64,000 nucleotides of DNA from Rutidosis leptorrhynchoides (taxonomy: Eukaryota; Streptophyta; Magnoliopsida; Asterales; Asteraceae), in contig NC_092341.1 of the NCBI RefSeq assembly GCF_046630445.1, positions 26,302,001 through 26,366,000 of the forward strand, given 5' to 3'. Position 1 is the first letter of the stretch. Every line of letters begins with the position of its first letter. A model generated the notes under the pieces. The model worked only from the letters and a program-made list of their open reading frames with translations. It ran no database searches and had not been told where the DNA came from. This document shows positions 1 through 11,780 of the stretch, one piece after another. A program made the translations under genes and the position numbers.

Positions 1-696
1 ATTAAAAACGTGAATGGGGGGAGACAAGAACAAATTTCAAGTTTGTTATTTTGTAAACTTAGTCATACTTGCTTCCAAATTCTAATTACCTTATACCTAG
101 GGTAGTAACAAGGGCTGTTTAGGTGGTGATTTGATGTGTATATACCAATAGTAAATACGTATAGAAGCTAGGTATGATACGAGTACATATACTCTAGATA
201 TACGTATAGAATTCTTGTGAAAATGGAACGAGAATTCAAATATAGCTATCTTTTGTGAATATACTTATATGGTTTTATGTATTTAAGTCCTTAAAAAGTG
301 ATTAAATACATTATATATACGATATATGTATAAACATTATAGGTCATAAGTATTTATGTCAAATAACGTTACGTATGGTTATCGTTTTGAAAACTTAAGT
401 TAGTAGTTTCAAAATATACTTATAACTTATTGTTATTAATATAAAATAAGATATTAAAACATCCATAAATCATGTTAAATATGTATATATACATATATAT
501 ACATAAATGTATAATTATCATATATTATATAGTTCGTGATATCATCGGTCAAACTAGACGGTCAAACGTTGTGTAAAACTCTTTTCGAAAACATAAGTTT
601 CAACAATTTGGATTGCTTATCATGTTGGTAAGGTTTAATTTATGTAAATATTAATCTTATAAGTATAAATTGATCGAAAAAGTCCGGGTCATTACA
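1..696 (-). repeat. Partial LTR of Ty3-type element D
   Basis: On the minus strand this begins TGTAATGACCCGG at 696 and runs AT-rich out of the window. The start resembles those of the other Ty3 LTRs here (TGTAGTGACCCG at 2510 and 39738), and an internal ATTGGTATATACAC stretch is shared with the A-family LTR, so D is a relative of A in the opposite orientation. It abruptly cuts the gag-protease frame of element C at 697. The expected target duplication on this side is ACAAG (697-701); its partner lies outside the window. Whether D is solo or full length cannot be seen. Confidence 0.7.
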
Positions 697-2201
697 ACAA
701 GTCTTCTACGCTTATCGCCATGAATAATTAACTCTCCCCCGCTTGGGGTCTTCACACGAATTGATTTTTCATGGCACGAAATATCGGCTCTATTATGATC
801 GAGCCAATCCATACCAACCACGATATCAAAATCACCCAACGTCATCGGAATGAGATCAATATTAAAGTTCTCGAAACCAAATACAACATTACAATTCTTA
901 CATACATCAACCACTAGCACCGTCTTGCCATCTGCTATTTCAACTTCTACTGGACGACTTAACTTAGCTAACGGTTTATTAAGTTTAGGCACAAATTTTG
1001 GAGACACAAACGATAAATTTGCACCGCTATCAAATAGAATCCCTGCCGGATTAGAGTTAACCATGAAAGTACCTGAAACGACTTCATTGGATTGCTTGGC
1101 TTCGTCATTGGTCATCAAATAATTACGTCCCCTAGCCGACCCCGCCGCCTTCTCCATTCTTTTAACTTGATCATTTCGGAGTTCGGGACACTCCGACTTT
1201 CGGTGCCCTTCTTGTTGACAATTAAAACATGTGATCACATTAGTACGCGGTTTTGGGCAATCACGAGAGTAGTGACCTTTTTGCCCACAATTATAACATG
1301 TGGTCACGTGAACACTAGGAGCACCCTTCTTCACACTACCAACACTTTCGGATACTCCTTTACTCTTCTTGTTTGAAAAACTAGAAGCTTCAAACTTTCT
1401 TTTACTTGGCGCATAACTAACCGGACTCGGAGCTTGCGCTTCAAACCCCTTCGCCACCGTCAAAAGCTTAGCAAAAGTCTCAACTTGACCAATACTAATT
1501 TTACCCTTCAAATCGTCTCTAAGGGTCGCATGAAAGTCTTCCATTAGCATTTGATCATTTCCCGCATACTCGGGGCAAAAACGTGCCTTAGCGAGAAAGT
1601 TGGTTTTGAGAGTGTTTAGGTCCAAAGACCCTTGACGCATGTTCCTTAACTCGTTGCGCAATTTGGAAAGATCCGCTTGCGTACGATATTCAAGGAAAAA
1701 CTCTTTCTTGAAATCCGCCCAAGATAACCCTACAAAAGCCGCATCACCCACCATATCAATTTTACCATCGAGCCAATCTTTAGCATGACCCCTCAACATA
1801 CTAGTAGCAAGTCTAGTCTTCTTCTCGGGTGGGCACTCGGTCGTGCGAAAACAACCTTCAACATCAGAGATCCAAGCCGCACTTTTCATGGGGTCGGGAT
1901 CCCCGTGAAAGTGAGGAGGCTTAGTCGCCAAGAAGTTCTTATAGCTAAACTCCAACTCGCCCACATTTTGAGGTCTAGGAAACCTCTTTTCAACTTCTTC
2001 TTTAACGGCATTAGTCATCCGTTCTTGAATCATATCAACATTTTTTTCCGAAACCGACTCTTCGAATATTTGTTTAACCCTTCGTGAGAAAACCGAAACA
2101 TAGTTTTCTAAAGCGGTCTCGATCTTGGTAGTCATCTCATCTTCCTCTACATGAGAGGGACCACCATTGCCATTCGTATTCGTTCCTTTTCTCGTCTTCA
2201 T
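697..2201 (-). pseudogene. Ty3 gag-protease of element C, 3' truncated
   Basis: Open frame for retrotransposon capsid and protease. The ORF is open from 2249, but the Met at 2201 (MKTRKGTNTNGNG) is preferred because the upstream residues are hydrophobic and unlike gag. Seen in order: a capsid-like region (the part with the AKDWLDGK stretch), two CCHC zinc knuckles (CYNCGQKGHYSRDC and CFNCQQEGHRKSEC, about residues 300-340), then a retropepsin-like domain with the active-site triplet in FDSGANLSF (about residue 390). This order fits Tekay/Del-type chromoviruses. The frame is lost just after the GDKRR stretch, where the LTR of element D starts, so RT, RNase H and integrase are missing from the window. 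gag to protease is itself free of stops, which points to fairly recent activity before interruption. Confidence 0.85.
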
Positions 2202-2509
2202 TCTAAAGATTAAAAACGGATTAGACATCACCAACAATTTAATACACATATATACCTATGCATATGACCGCACACACACCACATCTATCTCGATACTTGT
2301 CGCACATCCTTGCTTGACTTGACTTGCAACCGTAATAGTGGTCGTGACTCACTATTACGCTCACATGCCGTGCCATGCTCAAACGTATCACAATCAACTT
2401 GCTCGATGTTCAAAACGATATCACACGATTAGTAACATCATAACATAGCATAGTTGTCCACTTATGCATCAAAGAACTAGCCAAACCCCGCACTGACCCG
2501 TAGTCCTAC
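2202..2509 (-). other. Untranslated leader of element C, part 1
   Basis: Sequence between gag and the PBS of C, continued at 5761-5857 after the solo-LTR insertion. It holds a perfect 10-bp inverted repeat at 2331-2359 (CGTAATAGTG, 9-nt loop, CACTATTACG). A counterpart in element E (33747-33773) has a compensatory change. No coding potential seen. Confidence 0.7.
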
Positions 2510-5500
2510 TGTAGTGACCCGAACTTTTCCATGTTTATATATATTAATTGAGATTGATATTTACATGATTAAATGTTTCCAACATGTTAAGCAATCAAAC
2601 TTGTTAAGACTTGATTAATTGAAATATGTTTCATATAGACAATTGACCACCCAAGTTGACCGGTGATTCACGAACGTTAAAACTTGTAAAAACTATATGA
2701 TGACATATATATGGATATATATATATAGTTAACATGATACTATGATAAGTAAACATATCATTAAGTATATTAACAATGAACTACATATGTAAAAACAAGA
2801 CTACTAACTTAATGATTTTTAAACGAGACATATATGTAACGATTATCGTTGTAAAGACATTTAATGTATATATATCATATTAAGAGATATTCATACATGA
2901 TAATATCATGATAATATAATAATTTAAAATCTCATTTGATATTATAAACATTGGGTTAACAACATTTAACAAGATCGTTAACCTAAAAGTTTCAAAACAA
3001 CACTTACATGTAACGACTAACGATGACTTAACGAATCAGTTAAAATGTATATACATGTAGTGTTTTAATATGTATTTATACACTTTTGGAAGACTTCAAT
3101 ACACTTATCAAAATACTTCTACTTAACAAAAATGCTTACAATTACATCCTCGTTCAGTTTCATCAATAATTCTACTCGTATGCACCCGTATTCGTACTCG
3201 TACAATACATAGCTTTTAGATGTATGTACTATTGGTATATACACTCCAATGATCAGCTCTTAGCAGCCCATGTGAGTCACCTAAAACATGTGGGAAACAT
3301 CATTTGGCAACTAGCATGAAATATCTCATAAAATTACAAAAATATGAGTAATCATTCGTGACTTATTTACATGAAAACAAAATTACATATACTTTATATC
3401 TAATCCATACACCAACGACCAAAAACACCTACAAACACTTTCATTCTTCAATTTTCTTCATCTAATTGATCTCTCTCAAGTTCTATCTTCAAGTTCTAAG
3501 TGCTCTTCATATATTCTACAAGTTCTAGTTACATAAAATCAAGAATACTTTCAAGTTTGCTAGCTCACTTCCAATCTTGTAAGGTGATCATCCAACCTCA
3601 AGAAATCTTTGTTTCTTACAGTATGTTATCATTCTAATACAAGGTAATAATCATATTCAAACTTTGGTTCAATTTCTATAACTATAACAATCTTATTTCA
3701 AGTGATGATCTTACTTGAACTTGTTTTTGTGTCATGATCCTACTTCAAGAACTTTCAAGCCATCCAAGATCCTTTGAAGCTAGATCATTTCTTGTCACTT
3801 CCAGTAGGTTTACCTACTAAACTTGAGGTAGTAATGATGTTCATAACATCATTCAATTCATATATATAAAACTATCTTATTCGAAGGTTTAAACTCGTAA
3901 TCACTAGAACATAGTTTAGTTAATTCTAAACTTGTTCGCAAACAAAAGTTAATCCTTCTAACTTGACTTTTAAAATTAACTACACACATGTTCTATATCT
4001 ATATGATATGCTAAATTAATGATTTAAAACCTGGAAACACGAAAAACACCGTAAAACCGGATTTACGCCGTCGTAGTAACACCGCGGGCTGTTTTGGGTT
4101 AGTTAATTAAAAACTATGATAAACTTTGATTTAAAAGTTATTATTCGGAGAAAATGATTTTTATTATGAACATGAAACTATATCCAAAAATTATGGTTAA
4201 ACTCAAAGTGGAAGTATGTTTTCTAAAATGGTCATCTAGACGTCGTTCTTTCGACTGAAATGACTACCTTTACAAAAACGACTTGTAACTTATTTTTCCG
4301 ACTATAAACCTATACTTTTTCTGTTTAGATTCATAAAATAGAGTTCAATATGAAACCATAGCAATTTGATTCACTCAAAACGGATTTAAAATGAAGAAGT
4401 TATGGGTAAAACAAGATTGGATAATTTTCTCATTTTAGCTACGTGAAAATTGGTAACAAATCTATTCCAACCATAACTTAATCAACTTGTATTATATATT
4501 ATGTAATCTTGAGATACCATAGACATGTATACAATGTTTCGACCTATCATGTCGACACATCTATATATATTTCGGAACAACCATAGACACTCTATATGTG
4601 AATGTTGGAGTTAGCTATACAGGGTTGAGGTTGATTCCAAAATATATATAGTTTGAGTTGTGATCAATACTGAGATACGTATACACTGGGTCGTGGATTG
4701 ATTCAAGATAATATTTATCGATTTATTTCTGTACATCTAACTGTGGACAACTAGTTGTAGGTTACTAACGAGGACAGCTGACTTAATAAACTTAAAACAT
4801 CAAAATATATTAAAAGTGTTGTAAATATATTTTGAACATACTTTGATATATATGTATATATTGTTATAGGTTCGTGAATCAACCAGTGGCCAAGTCTTAC
4901 TTCCCGACGAAGTAAAAATCTGTGAAAGTGAGTTATAGTCCCACTTTTAAAATCTAATATTTTTGGGATGAGAATACATGCAGGTTTTATAAATGATTTA
5001 CAAAATAGACACAAGTACGTGAAACTACATTCTATGGTTGAATTATCGAAATCGAATATGCCCCTTTTTATTAAGTCTGGTAATCTAAGAATTAGGGAAC
5101 AGACACCCTAATTGACGCGAATCCTAAAGATAGATCTATTGGGCCTAACAAACCCCATCCAAAGTACCGGATGCTTTAGTACTTCGAAATTTATATCATA
5201 TCCGAAGGGTGTCCCGGAATGATGGGGATATTCTTATATATGCATCTTGTTAATGTCGGTTACCAGGTGTTCACCATATGAATGATTTTTATCTCTATGT
5301 ATGGGATGTGTATTGAAATATGAAATCTTGTGGTCTATTGTTACGATTTGATATATATAGGTTAAACCTATAACTCACCAACATTTTTGTTGACGTTTTA
5401 AGCATGTTTATTCTCAGGTGATTATTAAGAGCTTCCGCTGTCGCATACTTAAATAAGGACGAGATTTGGAATCCATGCTTGTATGATATTGTGTAAAAAC

Positions 5501-5760
5501 TGCATTCAAGAAACTTATTTTGTTGTAATATATTTGTATTGTAAACCATTATGTAATGGTCGTGTGTAAACAGGATATTTTAGATTATCATTATTTGATA
5601 ATCTACGTAAAGCTTTTTAAACCTTTATTGATGAAATAAAGGTTATGGTTTGTTTTAAAATGAATGCAGTCTTTGAAAAACGTCTCATATAGAGGTCAAA
5701 ACCTCGCAACAAAATCAATTAATATGGAACGTTTTTAATCAATAAGAACGGGACATTTCA
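2510..5760 (+). mobile_element. Solo LTR of the A family
   Basis: A 3251-bp LTR running from TGTAGTGACCCGAAC to GAACGGGACATTTCA. It is flanked by the perfect 5-bp duplication CCTAC (2505-2509 and 5761-5765), with no internal region and no PBS after it. The C leader reads continuously across the site when the LTR is removed, as shown by the uninterrupted relative at about 34200-34320. It is closely similar by eye along its length to the 5' LTR of element A (39738-41713 plus 62183-63486). Solo LTRs arise by recombination between the two LTRs of a full element. Confidence 0.93.
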
Positions 5761-5843
5761 CCTACAAGTCCCGCATATAATTCCACAACACAAAAGTTTA
5801 AGTCTAGGCGCCTATCTCAAGTCACCTAAATCCCTTAGACCAT

Positions 5844-5855
5844 GCTCTGATACCA
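5844..5855 (-). other. Primer-binding site of element C
   Basis: On the minus strand this reads TGGTATCAGAGC, the usual plant LTR-element PBS complementary to the 3' end of initiator tRNA-Met. It sits 2 nt from the LTR edge at 5858 and fixes the minus orientation of C. Confidence 0.9.
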
Positions 5856-5857
5856 CT

Positions 5858-7801
5858 TGTAACGACCCAACCCGTTAACCAACCAAAAATGCGTAAAAAA
5901 AAAAATTTGAAGCAGGCCTGCCCAGGCTGGGTGCGCGGCGCGCACTCCTACCTGTGCGCGGCGCGCGCAGGGCCTGGCAGCCCACTGTCCAAAATGTTCC
6001 GTTTTCGTAAAAAGATCTAACACTTCCCATCATTTTTAGGCGAAATGCTTTTCACATCATATTAGTATAAGTAAAACAAGCACGAATCAATGATAAAACG
6101 AGTTTTACATTGCGGGGCCCACATATGCCCAAAATGCCATTAAGTACGAAATACGAGTTTCGACCACAAAAAAGTTTAATTGCCAAACGTCACTAGAGCA
6201 TGGTGTTTGGGGTTAAACTACCCAAATCTTGGTCGAACTTCCAAAAAGCTAAAAACCCGAGGCGCCACTAGTCCAAGCGAATACATTTTCCTTTAACCAA
6301 GCCGGATCCTAAAAAGGTAAACAACGAGAGGGCAAGCTAACGCTTAGTGAATGCAATAATTATACATATACATATATAATACACCTACTTGCAAGCACTT
6401 ACACAATTACCTCATACACGCTAGCAATTTACATAGCATACCATCGCAAGTATAACTCTAAACCCTTCAAGATCACAAGCTAGCACCACAATAGCATATA
6501 TATAACCCGAATGATATAATATACTACAATACAACGCATAATTAAGGTTAACCAACACACAAGGGAATGGTACTTCGAATTTCCCATCGGTGTTCATAAC
6601 AACCGTTAGTGTACAACGAAATATATCACTAACCCCGAGGTGACACGGACAACGAAATATCCGTTCAAGCAATCGTTAGTGTACAACGAAATATATCACT
6701 AACTCTTGGGCAATTTGGATAACGAAATATCCATCGTTAGTGTACAACGAAATATATCACTAACTCTTGGTGGTATAAACAACATATACCCCGACCCCTT
6801 CCCCGCCCTACAAATAGATACATTATATACACACATGTATAATCATTCCACTCACCTTATCGACTTGGCGAGATTTCCAATAACACTTGTAACTTCAAAG
6901 CAAGTCACCTAACACAATTAATTCTCAATTAATTCACATAATAAGTTGGACTTTCCACCAACTAGACCCACTAGTGTATTTATGACCCATTTGCACTATA
7001 AACACTCATTAGAGGTCAATACTCCCAACTAATCACTAAAAGCTAGCGATTAAGGTTCTAAGACTTTCATCAACACATAAATAGGGTGTTTTCATGCATA
7101 ATTTAACCCACTAGGTCAAACCTACCCATTTGACCCATTTCAAGTCCACCATGAACTCTAGAACCAATTTTATTAACAACACAAGTAAGCTAGTGAATAA
7201 CTAACCATTATAGACTCAATAACACCAATTATTACCTTGAAACCCTAGGTTAGTCATCCTTGAGTCCTAATGACTCAATCTTACCCAAAACCCCCAAAAT
7301 CACCATTAATGGGTTTTGTGTTCATCACTAACCCAAGTTCTAACCTTTAAACAAATTAAATCAAGGAAATCAAAATTAGAACTTACCAACACAACCAAAT
7401 TGTAGCTAGCGAGGAGATGAACAACTTTATAACCCGAGCTAAGACCCGAAACTAGCTCCTTCTTCCTTTACTTGAGCTTTCTCTCTCTAAATTTTTGGGT
7501 TTCTTTTACTAGAATTAAAGTAGGATGAAAATGGTTGTTGAAAGTGGAGTTATGAGTCACCCAAATCACTGATCTGTGACCTTAACTCGTCCCCAAGTGA
7601 ATTTACCTCAATACCCTTCCAAAATATCTGATTAAAAGAAAAAGAACCCGGCTACAGTAGTGGTGCGCGGCGCGCTCCTTTAAGGGTGCGCGGCGCGCAC
7701 TATGGTCTGAACAGATTCTGATCACAGTTTAATTACACACAGTTCCCCTCGCTTTATGTACACTATATACACTTCTGTACGATAATAACTAGGGTGTTAC
7801 A
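5858..7801 (-). repeat. 5' LTR of element C
   Basis: In plus orientation it runs from TGTAACGACCCAACCCG to GGGTGTTACA (1944 bp). Its right edge cuts the integrase frame of copia element H; the expected duplication is AGTGG at 7802-7806. Read in its own sense (minus) it has a TATA-like stretch near 6822-6835, then the hairpin array (6564-6763), then the PBS. Paired CG-rich dyads lie near both ends (5931/5954 and 7663/7686). Confidence 0.88.
6564..6763 (-). repeat. Hairpin array in the C LTR
   Basis: Short dyads share the plus-strand loop core AACGAAATAT. GTTAGTG...CACTAAC occurs three times (about 6605-6633, 6675-6703, 6735-6763). It alternates with stems ACGGA...TCCGT (about 6655-6664) and GGAT...ATCC (about 6717-6732). 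An earlier unit near 6564-6588 has a related loop and stem GGGAA/TTCCC or ATGG/CCAT. The array lies downstream of the TATA-like sequence in the element's own sense, so it is probably transcribed. Stems differ between unit types while staying complementary. Confidence 0.75.
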
Positions 7802-10107
7802 AGTGGTGAGATCATAACAATTATAGCCACGATGGTTTGTGGGGTAACCTAGAAAGACACATGGTGTTGAGCGAGATTCGAGTTTATTTATTTTGGTAGA
7901 TGGAAAAAGAGGATAACAAAGACAACCAAAAAACCGAAGATGATCGTATGATGGTAAACGATTGTAGAGTTTTTGTGTGGGAGAAGCATTGTTAAGAAGT
8001 TTGGATGGGAGAATGTTGAGAAGATAATTGGCCATTTCGAGAGCGTGATACTAAAAACGATGAGGAACATGTGAGTGGGATAATAAGGTTCGTATGACAT
8101 TATTTATAGCTCGAATTTTACGTCCCGCTTTATCATTTTGTGAGGAGGTGTATGGACAAGAAAAATGAAAAAACATACCATTTTGTTCGCAAAATTTATG
8201 GAATGATGCATTATTGTATTCGGTTCCAATGTCGCATTGGAATTGTTTAATATGATGACCGAATTGTGTATGTATGTATGAATGAATTGTTTTAAATATG
8301 GAGAAGACTTGAGACTTATGTCCTATGGGGACGGTCCATAAAAAATTGGCAAAGTTATCTAGAAATAGAACGTAATATCAATGGCCACTAGTACTAACAA
8401 TAGGTGACGTCCACAAATCACTATGCACAATATTAAATGGAGAATAAGTAATAGAAGAAGAAGCATAAAAGGGTAGTTTAATATGTTTGCCAAAAATACA
8501 TGATTGACAAATCTTATTACTAGAATTCAATTTACATGTAATCGAATGATTATTCCTAAGAGATTATAAAACATCACCACCTGGATATCCTAAACGGTGA
8601 TGCCATAAATCTTGTGATAAAGCAATAAAGGTAGAAGGTGCGGATAGTCGATGCAACATGGAAGAGTGGAGCGGGTAAAGATCACCGATGCTATTACAGC
8701 GTAGGATGGTGGTCCCATTCGGAAAATCCTTCACAGTAAAACCAAAAGGGTCAAAAGAAATAGAAATATGGTTATCAGTCGTTAGGCGTCTAACAGAAAT
8801 AAGTTTTTTAATAAGTGGGGGTGCGTAAAGGACATTAAATAAGAGTAAAGATTTTCAATTTGTAGGTATGTAAGATTTGCCGATCCCATTTATTGGAATA
8901 CGAGATCCATTATCAACTAAAATATATTTAGGATGGCTCGAATGAAAAAAATACGTGAGATTACCTTGTGATCATGTCATGTGTGATGAGGCACCCATGT
9001 CCATATACCAATTATTATCCTTCGGAGGATGCAAGCTCATAGTATACATTGCAGATTCAATATCAGTTGGGCTTGATGACGAAACCGAAGGTGGATATGA
9101 ACTACTTGCTGGACGTGGGCCTAATAGCCCAGATTGGCTATTATGGGGAGGCTTCTTGGTCCACTGGACTGTTCACTGTTGGGTATGGACATGGAGAGGG
9201 AGCCCAATTAGTTTGTTGCCAAGCCCATGGTTTATAGTGGGTATTCGGATTGTTATAACCCGAATAAGAGTTTGGGTACTCATAAGAATTTCTTCCCCTG
9301 CCTCGTCCGTAACCACCCCGACCTCGATATGAACCCCGATTGGAACTCCTCCCTCGATAGCCTGGCTTCCACTTCGATTATTTGTAGGTGATGGCTGGGT
9401 TTTGCAGGCGGCAGTGGAGTGGTGGAAACAAGAGCTGTTCCGGAGACGGGGGCGGCAATTGTTGCGTTCTTTGATTTGCGGGTTTCTTCTAGAATCAGTT
9501 TAGATCGAGCCTCGTAGAAGGTTGGAAGCTTGTCCATATGGCTGATATGAGAACCGACAGTGTCGTACGCTTCATTCAAACTGGTAACCATCTGCAACAC
9601 TATACGATCATCTTCAGTTTCTGGACTAACATTAGATAATTGGTCCGCAATTTGTTTTAGTTCTTGGCAATAGGCGGATGCATTGGGGAAGTCATCGATC
9701 TTGATGTTATTGAATTTGTGCTGGAGATCCACAAGACGGGTGTGGCGATTGTTATGGAATATGTTTTTCAGGCGATCCCACGCCGCCTGGGTAGTCGAGT
9801 TCTTCTTCATGATTGTGCTCATGAGTTCCTTAGATATCGTACCGTAAATCCACTGTAAGACGATAGCATCTAAGCGATCCTAGTTTTCAGGTTTTGTGAT
9901 GGTGGCATTGGTACCAGTCGTGGTTTGAGAAGAATCAGAGGACGAGTCAGGTTGAGGGATTATGTGATCGATAACCATAAAGGCTCGACAATGAATCATG
10001 AATATTTCAGACCATGATTCGTAGAGGCCATCCATTTCGAGTATGATAGGAATAGAGTTGCGGATGTTTGTAACAGTGCATGCAGGATGGATTTTATATT
10101 CAGACAT
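7802..10107 (-). pseudogene. Decayed Ty1/copia gag-protease-integrase (element H)
   Basis: A gag starting at 10107 (MSEYKIHPACTVTNIRNSIP) and continuing in 9822-9280 (MSTIMKKNSTTQAAWDRLKN) matches the UBN2/copia gag type, with a basic Arg-Gly tail near 9300. Further left on the minus strand, with several stops and frame changes, come a protease motif (WYMDMGASSHMT, where DTGAS is expected), a GAG-pre-integrase stretch (LWHHRLGYPG) and an integrase core that is readable again in 8035-7802 (YLLNILPSKLLNN...CVFLGYPTNHRGY). The integrase resembles that of element G, so both are probably Ale/Retrofit-type. The rest of pol is cut off by element C. The protease substitution and stops mean it is inactive. 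Confidence 0.85.
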
Positions 10108-10282
10108 TGTTTGTGAAGAAGAGAAAGACGACAGAAGAATATGATGAAGAAGAAATTGATGGATCGGTATTTAGGGTGACACCATGAGAGAATTAAACTG
10201 TGTGTCTTATTGATTCATTCCCATCGATATATATACATAAATACAATATCTTCTAGTATGTTCTTCCTAACAAACTTTTCCA
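10108..10282 (-). mobile_element. Leader and probable short 5' LTR of element H
   Basis: Upstream of the H gag, the minus strand has a PBS-like TGGTGTCACCC near 10160-10172. Before it lies a short AT-rich stretch from about 10275 (TGTTAGGAAGAACAT) to about 10175, containing a TATTTATGTATATATAT promoter-like sequence and a GAATGAATCAATAAG polyadenylation-like stretch, as in small copia LTRs. The outer boundary and target duplication are not certain. Confidence 0.45.
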
Positions 10283-10369
10283 TATTTATGGAATTTGTAC
10301 AAGATATAATATACACGATATCCAATACAAATAAGTAGTTGACTAAATATATACGGCTATTAGAAAACC

Positions 10370-10545
10370 CCCGAGTGAACCTTGTTAGATATGGGCAGAA
10401 CCACAGAACCCCCCATTCGCAAGAAAATCCCAGAGGACTCCATAGCCGAATGCATAGCAAATCGCGTTATGAAATCCTAATGTGAGACTCGAACTCGAGA
10501 CCTCTCGGACACCAAGAAGGGCGATAACCACGCAGCTAAATGGAG
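10370..10545 (-). mobile_element. tRNA-derived SINE
   Basis: The minus strand reads from a tRNA-like head: an A-box-like TAGCTGCGTGG (10538-10528), then about 33 nt further a B box GAGTTCGAGTC (10494-10484), then a body ending in a GGGGGTTTTCT stretch. The A-B spacing fits an RNA polymerase III internal promoter. The 3' boundary is approximate and no target duplication was identified. A decayed tRNA gene is less likely, because no acceptor stem or anticodon arm can be made out. Confidence 0.6.
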
Positions 10546-10791
10546 ATGGTTAATTCACGTTACTTGACAATTACTTTAAGCAAAAGAATCACACCCTAAT
10601 GATATGATCCAAATGGGTAGCTAAAATCTAAGATCTTTTGATAATAATATGAAGAAAAATGAAAAGTTCCTACTTTCAACTCGAAATAACATCAAGAGAC
10701 ATGCATATAACATTTTTAAGCTCAAGAATCATCTAATAGCCAAATGGGTGGGTAAAAAATTCAATCTTTTGATTAAGGTTTATATACTTAC
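10546..10791 (-). other. Start of intron after the NFD4-like exon
   Basis: AT-rich sequence between the splice donor at 10791 and the SINE. No coding or regulatory signal beyond the donor was recognised. Confidence 0.5.
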
Positions 10792-11109
10792 AATCCAATA
10801 AGGCATATTGTGAACGGTTTCACTTACAGCAAGCCAAATAACACCATAACCAAAGAAAGAACAGAGAAGACCGATTAAAAGAACAACCCATGGTTGGTAT
10901 TTATTTGATGCAATACCCGGAAGTATGCCAACATTTTCACCAAGATCATTAGCAACACCAAGTATTGTAAGTTGTTGCTGAGATAGACCCAATACGGATT
11001 TCAAATTGTGCGAGTAAAGTGAGAAAGTGTATGGGCTGCCGTTAAGGATTTGAACCCATACGGCTGCGGCAAGACCCACCCATGGTGGCCGGGTTCCTGC
11101 TTTTAACGC
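10792..11109 (-). CDS. Exon of nodulin-like/NFD4-type MFS transporter
   Basis: The exon encodes about 106 residues starting ALKAGTRPPWVGLAAAVWVQ, with YSHNLKSVLGLSQQQLTILG, then DLGENVGILPG and a hydrophobic segment. These are the N-terminal features of the plant nodulin-like domain (major facilitator family, NUCLEAR FUSION DEFECTIVE 4-like membrane proteins). Two membrane segments are visible. A GTAAGT donor follows the exon (10791-10786), and a TTTGCAG acceptor precedes it (11110). Alternatively, translation starts at the in-frame ATG at 11124. No further exons occur in the window, so downstream exons should lie left of position 1, beyond the H/C/D nest, or the gene is truncated. Transport substrate cannot be inferred. 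Confidence 0.75.
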
Positions 11110-11489
11110 CTGCAAATCATACATAAATCCACCAATCTACCAATAATAGGTTAACTAATTAGAATTTGAAATAAAATCTTGTAGAGGTATAAAAAGCTTT
11201 TATATAAGTGTTTTTGTATGGCAGGTTTGACTTTTAGATTACAATATGGCGTGTTTGCTTATTTTATTTAGTTTTGATTGACTTTTTTTAATTATTATTA
11301 TTTTTTTGTTATTTTCTTACTGGTTGCTAAAGTTCGAGGCCTATTTGGGACGCACGGAGGCACGTTTTTTTTCTAATAGATACGCTGACTCTACTACTTT
11401 AGTAGTGCGTTTAAATATTTAATTAGTATAAAAGTTCGTCATATCCAAACGTTTATAGTTAAATTTCAAACATCAAAGGTACTTTGGGT
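11110..11489. other. Region upstream of the NFD4-like exon
   Basis: AT-rich, no convincing ORF. A short first coding exon or 5' UTR of the transporter gene could lie here, but I cannot place it. Confidence 0.4.
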
Positions 11490-11780
11490 GCAATTTTTTT
11501 TTTTTTTTTTTTTTTTTGAAAGGCTAACTCGTTAATATCCCCAAAAAGGCTCAAATTGATCTTACAATACAATGAATCCAGCCTGCAAGAAGCAGGCCGA
11601 AGCATACAACAAACACATTACTGTAACTATCACCACTTTAAATTACAAGACTAGCATGATCAGTTTTCCATGTATTAAAAGTCCCCATTAATCGGCCCGT
11701 TACGGCTTAAACTCACTAGGGGCGGGTGCCCATTGTCCCTTCATATTTGCGCCAGTGATCACATCCTCCTTGCAAATTTT
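11490..11780 (-). mobile_element. Poly(T)-headed non-LTR retroelement remnant
   Basis: A run of about 27 T (11492-11517), then roughly 260 nt of unrelated sequence, is the antisense view of a poly(A)-tailed retroposed copy. Imperfect flanking repeats (TGCAATTTTT at the left, TGCAAATTTTTT at about 11769) look like a target duplication. No ORF, so a 5'-truncated LINE 3' end or SINE is the likeliest reading. Confidence 0.45.

Noticed and set aside
8955-9332. 125-residue plus-strand ORF
   Set aside because: Antisense to the gag-protease part of copia H.
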